Source: Ziziphus jujuba (taxonomy: Eukaryota; Streptophyta; Magnoliopsida; Rosales; Rhamnaceae). Taken from it: a stretch of 64,000 bases of DNA. The translations under genes were made by a program, and so were the position numbers. Under the pieces are notes generated by a model. It was not told where the DNA came from. It searched no databases and saw only the letters and a list, made by a program, of their open reading frames with translations. Positions 61,199 to 64,000 of the stretch are shown here, in pieces; the stretch's first letter is position 1; each line of letters starts with the position of its first letter. Where the stretch lies: assembly GCF_031755915.1 (NCBI RefSeq), contig NC_083386.1, forward strand, positions 21,561,001-21,625,000. Reading direction: 5' to 3'.

Positions 61199-63587
61199 GA
61201 AGGCCTTAGATTTTAATTTCCAAGTAAAAGTTCATCAAAATTCTTTTATGTTTAAAAGTTGATTTTGTAATGTAAACAGTAAGCCAGTCTTTAAATCTAA
61301 TTTTTATTGTTTAAGATTATATTATTTATTATTGAAGAAAAAAAAAGGAACTTGCATTAATTATGGGAAGTAATCCCATAGGTACTAATGAGTGTAGCTA
61401 CGGGCGCTCTTTTTCTATATAACACATAGCTAAAAATGAAATAAAATAAAACTAGCTAGTAGGTATCCAAAGCATGAAATTACATATTCTAAATTCAAAA
61501 TTTAATGCTTCCAAATTCTTTAATTTTTTTTTTATAGTTTTTTTGACATTGAAATTCCTTTAAATTTATAAGTTTTATGTTTTTGATTTCCCTTTTATCT
61601 CCCATGAGATTAAAGTATATATTTTCAAATTTACGTTTTTATTTTTTTTCTTAAAAGCGTAGTAATTAAAAGTCAAAACATAAAACCTCACGGAAATAAG
61701 CGACTTTAATTTCACAAAATTTCATTATTTTGATTATGAATTTTCAAAGCACTTCCCATTGTTCTCAAGCCAGCGTATATGCATACACTAAGTTCTACTG
61801 TTATATGATTAAGAATGTAGTAGTGTTATAAGAGTGTATATATATATATATATTGAAATTTTTTAATTCTTAATTAGTAAAATCTGCATGTTTGATTAAC
61901 GAATTATTTGGACTGTATCCAACATACGTCTAAATTTTCGGAATTGAATTAAATGGCTTTACATGCTTGCCATTGCAAGCAACCATGGGTGACAAATTAT
62001 TCATTATTTATCACTTGCAATAAAAATTCATTGCGTGTTTCCTTATCAAAATTCAATTTACAATTATTTTTTTTCTAGTATCGCTATTCATCAACAGGGC
62101 TGATGAATAACAACTTTGTCGTGTAGCATTTTTGTTGTTTTTTCTCTTGCTTTTGGAACAATTAAGTACCTTTAATTAAGCAGATGATCTTTGATCATAA
62201 ATATATTAAAATTTACCTCGTGTGAGTTACCTCTCAAATTATCTGGAAAACATGGCATTGTGAACACTACCTCCTGGAAATTTCGCTGTCTATATTTGAT
62301 TTTGCTAATTAGTTCAAATTCGATTTTTAGTTCATTTAATTACAGGTTCTATTAAAAAAATAATAGTAATAATAAAAGGTTCATTTAGAAATTACCTTAT
62401 TGAGTCAGCATATCCCAGCAATCTCGTTTTTTTGACCCCAAAAATTCACAATCTCTCCTTCAAGCCCCTTTCTCTGTCCAAGAATTCAACTGAAACATAT
62501 ATAAAATCCCATATTGACTGCCTTACAACGACCGTATACAATTTCATGAAAAAGGATTAATCAATTTTAGATTTACTTTTCTCGGAAAGTATAGAAAGAA
62601 GACAAAATGTACAAGCATACCAAATAATAAAATATATCACGTCACCTCCGATGTTTTTCATTAAAAATAAAATGCCACCTCCTATAGCATCCCTGTATGT
62701 GACTTTTTTATATACAGAAGTTGGTAAAAAAGTTTGTATGCATTAATATTACTCTAATAATATACATGTAGCACAGAGTCAGCACCAAGCCTTAGCTCTG
62801 GGTAGGTTTTGTGGTGAGTGAGTGTGCATAATCATACCAGCTTAGATATGTGTGTATCTATATATATGTATAGATTTGATCTCCAAGCAATTGTATTATG
62901 GTGGAAAACATGATGACAATATGAGTTTTAAATCATCTATTGCGGTATCACCCATACAACTTGCCATGTCACCACATGTTCCTTATTAGATGGAACAATG
63001 GTTTTCACAAACATTGTTCCCACTATATCATAAAACAAATGAATCCATGCATGTATATGTATAATTTGTCCAAATCACTGAACTAATAGTATCAGGATAA
63101 TTCAAATCCATAAGGATACAAGTGCAAGTTCCAATATGACAGAATCTTAATAAATAAATGTCACCCGCAAAACAAACCATTATCAAGCTGTACGAATGAT
63201 ATTCAGATAAATATTAAGCACGCTAACCATAATTTTTTTAAAAATAAATAAATAAATAAAAAGGAACATCCAGAACATCGACCGCAATAAAAATGGCATC
63301 ATCAGAAAGAAGTTGCAGATGACGTTTCAGACAGTCTGCAATTGTTACAAATCATCAGCTATATTGAACATAAATGAATAAAAATGACTAGAGAGCAAGT
63401 CATCATAATCTAATTATGCCAAAACAAAACTCATTAATAAGTAATGTGCATGACCTGGTAAAAAAACCACAATGCCACATTTTTTTTTTTTTTTATCAGA
63501 TTTCAGTCAAGAAATTGAAAAGGTAGGCTCATTATGTGAGAGGGAGAGAAGAGAAGAAGATGAACCTTGAAAACGCTATCTGTTAGG

Positions 63588-64000
63588 TTAGTCTTTCATT
63601 AATCTGATTACAGTTGAAGCCTTCTCGTTTTCATTATCATCTTTCATTTCTCTGATCACGGTTGAAGCCTTCTCATTTTTCATTATCATATGGAATGATT
63701 TAGTCCTGTCTTCAGCCACCATCTCACGAAGAATATCATCTTCGATTTTATTTGCTTGCCAACTAGAAGGGTCCTCCACGAATGCCTCACTGAATATCAT
63801 GCTTGACACCCATTCTTTCCAAGTTGTCCGACGATACTTATCTTCTTCCAGAGTGCCTGTTGCTAACAGCTGATACACATAAACCACCTTTTGCTGACCG
63901 GGACGGAAAGCTCGAGCAATGGCTTGCTTTGTCTTGGAAGGATTCCATTCTGAGTCCAGCAAGATTACGCGGGAAGCTGCCGTTAGACTAATTCCTTCAG
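63588..64000 (-). CDS. CLSY1: SNF2 domain protein CLASSY1/2-like, C-terminal exon (partial)
   Basis: The window edge cuts this exon; 136 codons and a stop remain, open from 64000 in frame (EGISLTAASRVILLDSEWNP). They cover the end of the SNF2 helicase C-lobe: motif V region (LTAASRVILLD) and motif VI (QAIARAFRPGQQ), then YVYQLLATGTLEEDKYRRTT and the CLASSY-type tail (EWVSSMIFSEAFVEDPSSW, DRTKSFHMIMKNEKAST). CLASSY proteins recruit RNA polymerase IV to chromatin in RNA-directed DNA methylation, in the nucleus. Known relatives stop just after NEKAST; here the tail continues with VIREMKDDNE and a second NEKASTVIRLMKD before the stop, from a short tandem duplication. CLSY1 versus CLSY2 cannot be decided from this fragment. 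Confidence 0.85.
   Translation of the reverse strand, partial: EGISLTAASRVILLDSEWNPSKTKQAIARAFRPGQQKVVYVYQLLATGTLEEDKYRRTTWKEWVSSMIFSEAFVEDPSSWQANKIEDDILREMVAEDRTKSFHMIMKNEKASTVIREMKDDNENEKASTVIRLMKD
63593..63689 (-). repeat. Tandem duplication of about 48 bp in the CLASSY-like last exon
   Basis: Two adjacent units (63593-63640 and 63641-63689), both reading GTTGAAGCCTTCTC with nearby TTTCATTATCAT on the plus strand, encode NEKASTVIREMKD and NEKASTVIRLMKD. A one-base difference between units is absorbed at the junction, so the frame stays open. Confidence 0.9.

Larger units (their letters stand above)
54267..63587. other. Gene-free region between the ABA receptor and the CLASSY-like gene
   Basis: Contains the receptor promoter, AT runs at 55035-55062 and 55345-55368, the second copy of a transposon-like repeat (55740-56740), an ATT run near 60418-60441, a foldback at 59296-59396, a CT-AT microsatellite at 61155-61198, and, at the end, the probable 3' untranslated region of the CLASSY-like gene. 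No supported coding gene or tRNA. Confidence 0.65.

Noticed and set aside
1..64000. tRNA, rRNA, CRISPR and known microRNA signatures
   Set aside because: I looked by eye for tRNA B-box-like motifs with paired arms, for regular spaced repeats and for common conserved plant microRNA sequences on both strands and found none. A covariance-model scan would be decisive.

Overview
This window is nuclear DNA of a flowering plant, most likely a eudicot. Genes are split by many short GT-AG introns, intergenic DNA is very AT-rich and full of dinucleotide and homopolymer runs, and every recognised protein belongs to a plant gene family. I could not place it to species. There is no CRISPR array, operon, tRNA or rRNA gene that I can support.

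Layout. 1-8634: gene-free, with a likely Mutator-like element at 144-2424. 8635-14656 (minus): a cytosolic endo-beta-N-acetylglucosaminidase (GH85) gene with 11 coding exons. 16355-20367 (minus): a DEAD-box RNA helicase of the RH18/DDX55/Spb4 type, 11 coding exons. 20771-25340 (plus): an ATG27/mannose-6-phosphate-receptor-like membrane protein, 11 coding exons, divergent from the helicase across about 400 bp. 25341-30986: gene-free. 30987-34316 and 41094-45681 (plus): two intact tandem copies of a TBL33-like xylan O-acetyltransferase gene, lying in duplicated blocks with homologous flanks and separated by transposon-like DNA. 45682-53431: gene-free. 53432-54112 (minus): an intronless PYL4-type abscisic acid receptor. 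54113-63587: gene-free apart from the receptor's leader. 63588-64000 (minus): the last exon of a CLASSY1/2-type SNF2 protein, cut by the window edge.

The exon models for the five multi-exon genes were built by hand from splice signals and reading phase. In each one all exon lengths and phases add up to an uninterrupted frame (733 or 695, 592, 281, 426 and 420 residues).

The genes do not form a pathway: free N-glycan processing, 60S ribosome assembly, membrane traffic, cell-wall xylan acetylation, ABA perception and RNA-directed DNA methylation are neighbours by chance. I found no new multi-gene system. The more unusual features are local: a duplicated, frame-compatible alternative exon inside the ENGase gene, a near-perfect hairpin in an intron of the ATG27-like gene, the recent TBL33 segmental duplication with a 2.3 kb insertion ending close to a splice acceptor, a short upstream ORF sitting at the predicted start site of the ABA receptor mRNA, and a tandemly duplicated C-terminal tail on the CLASSY protein.
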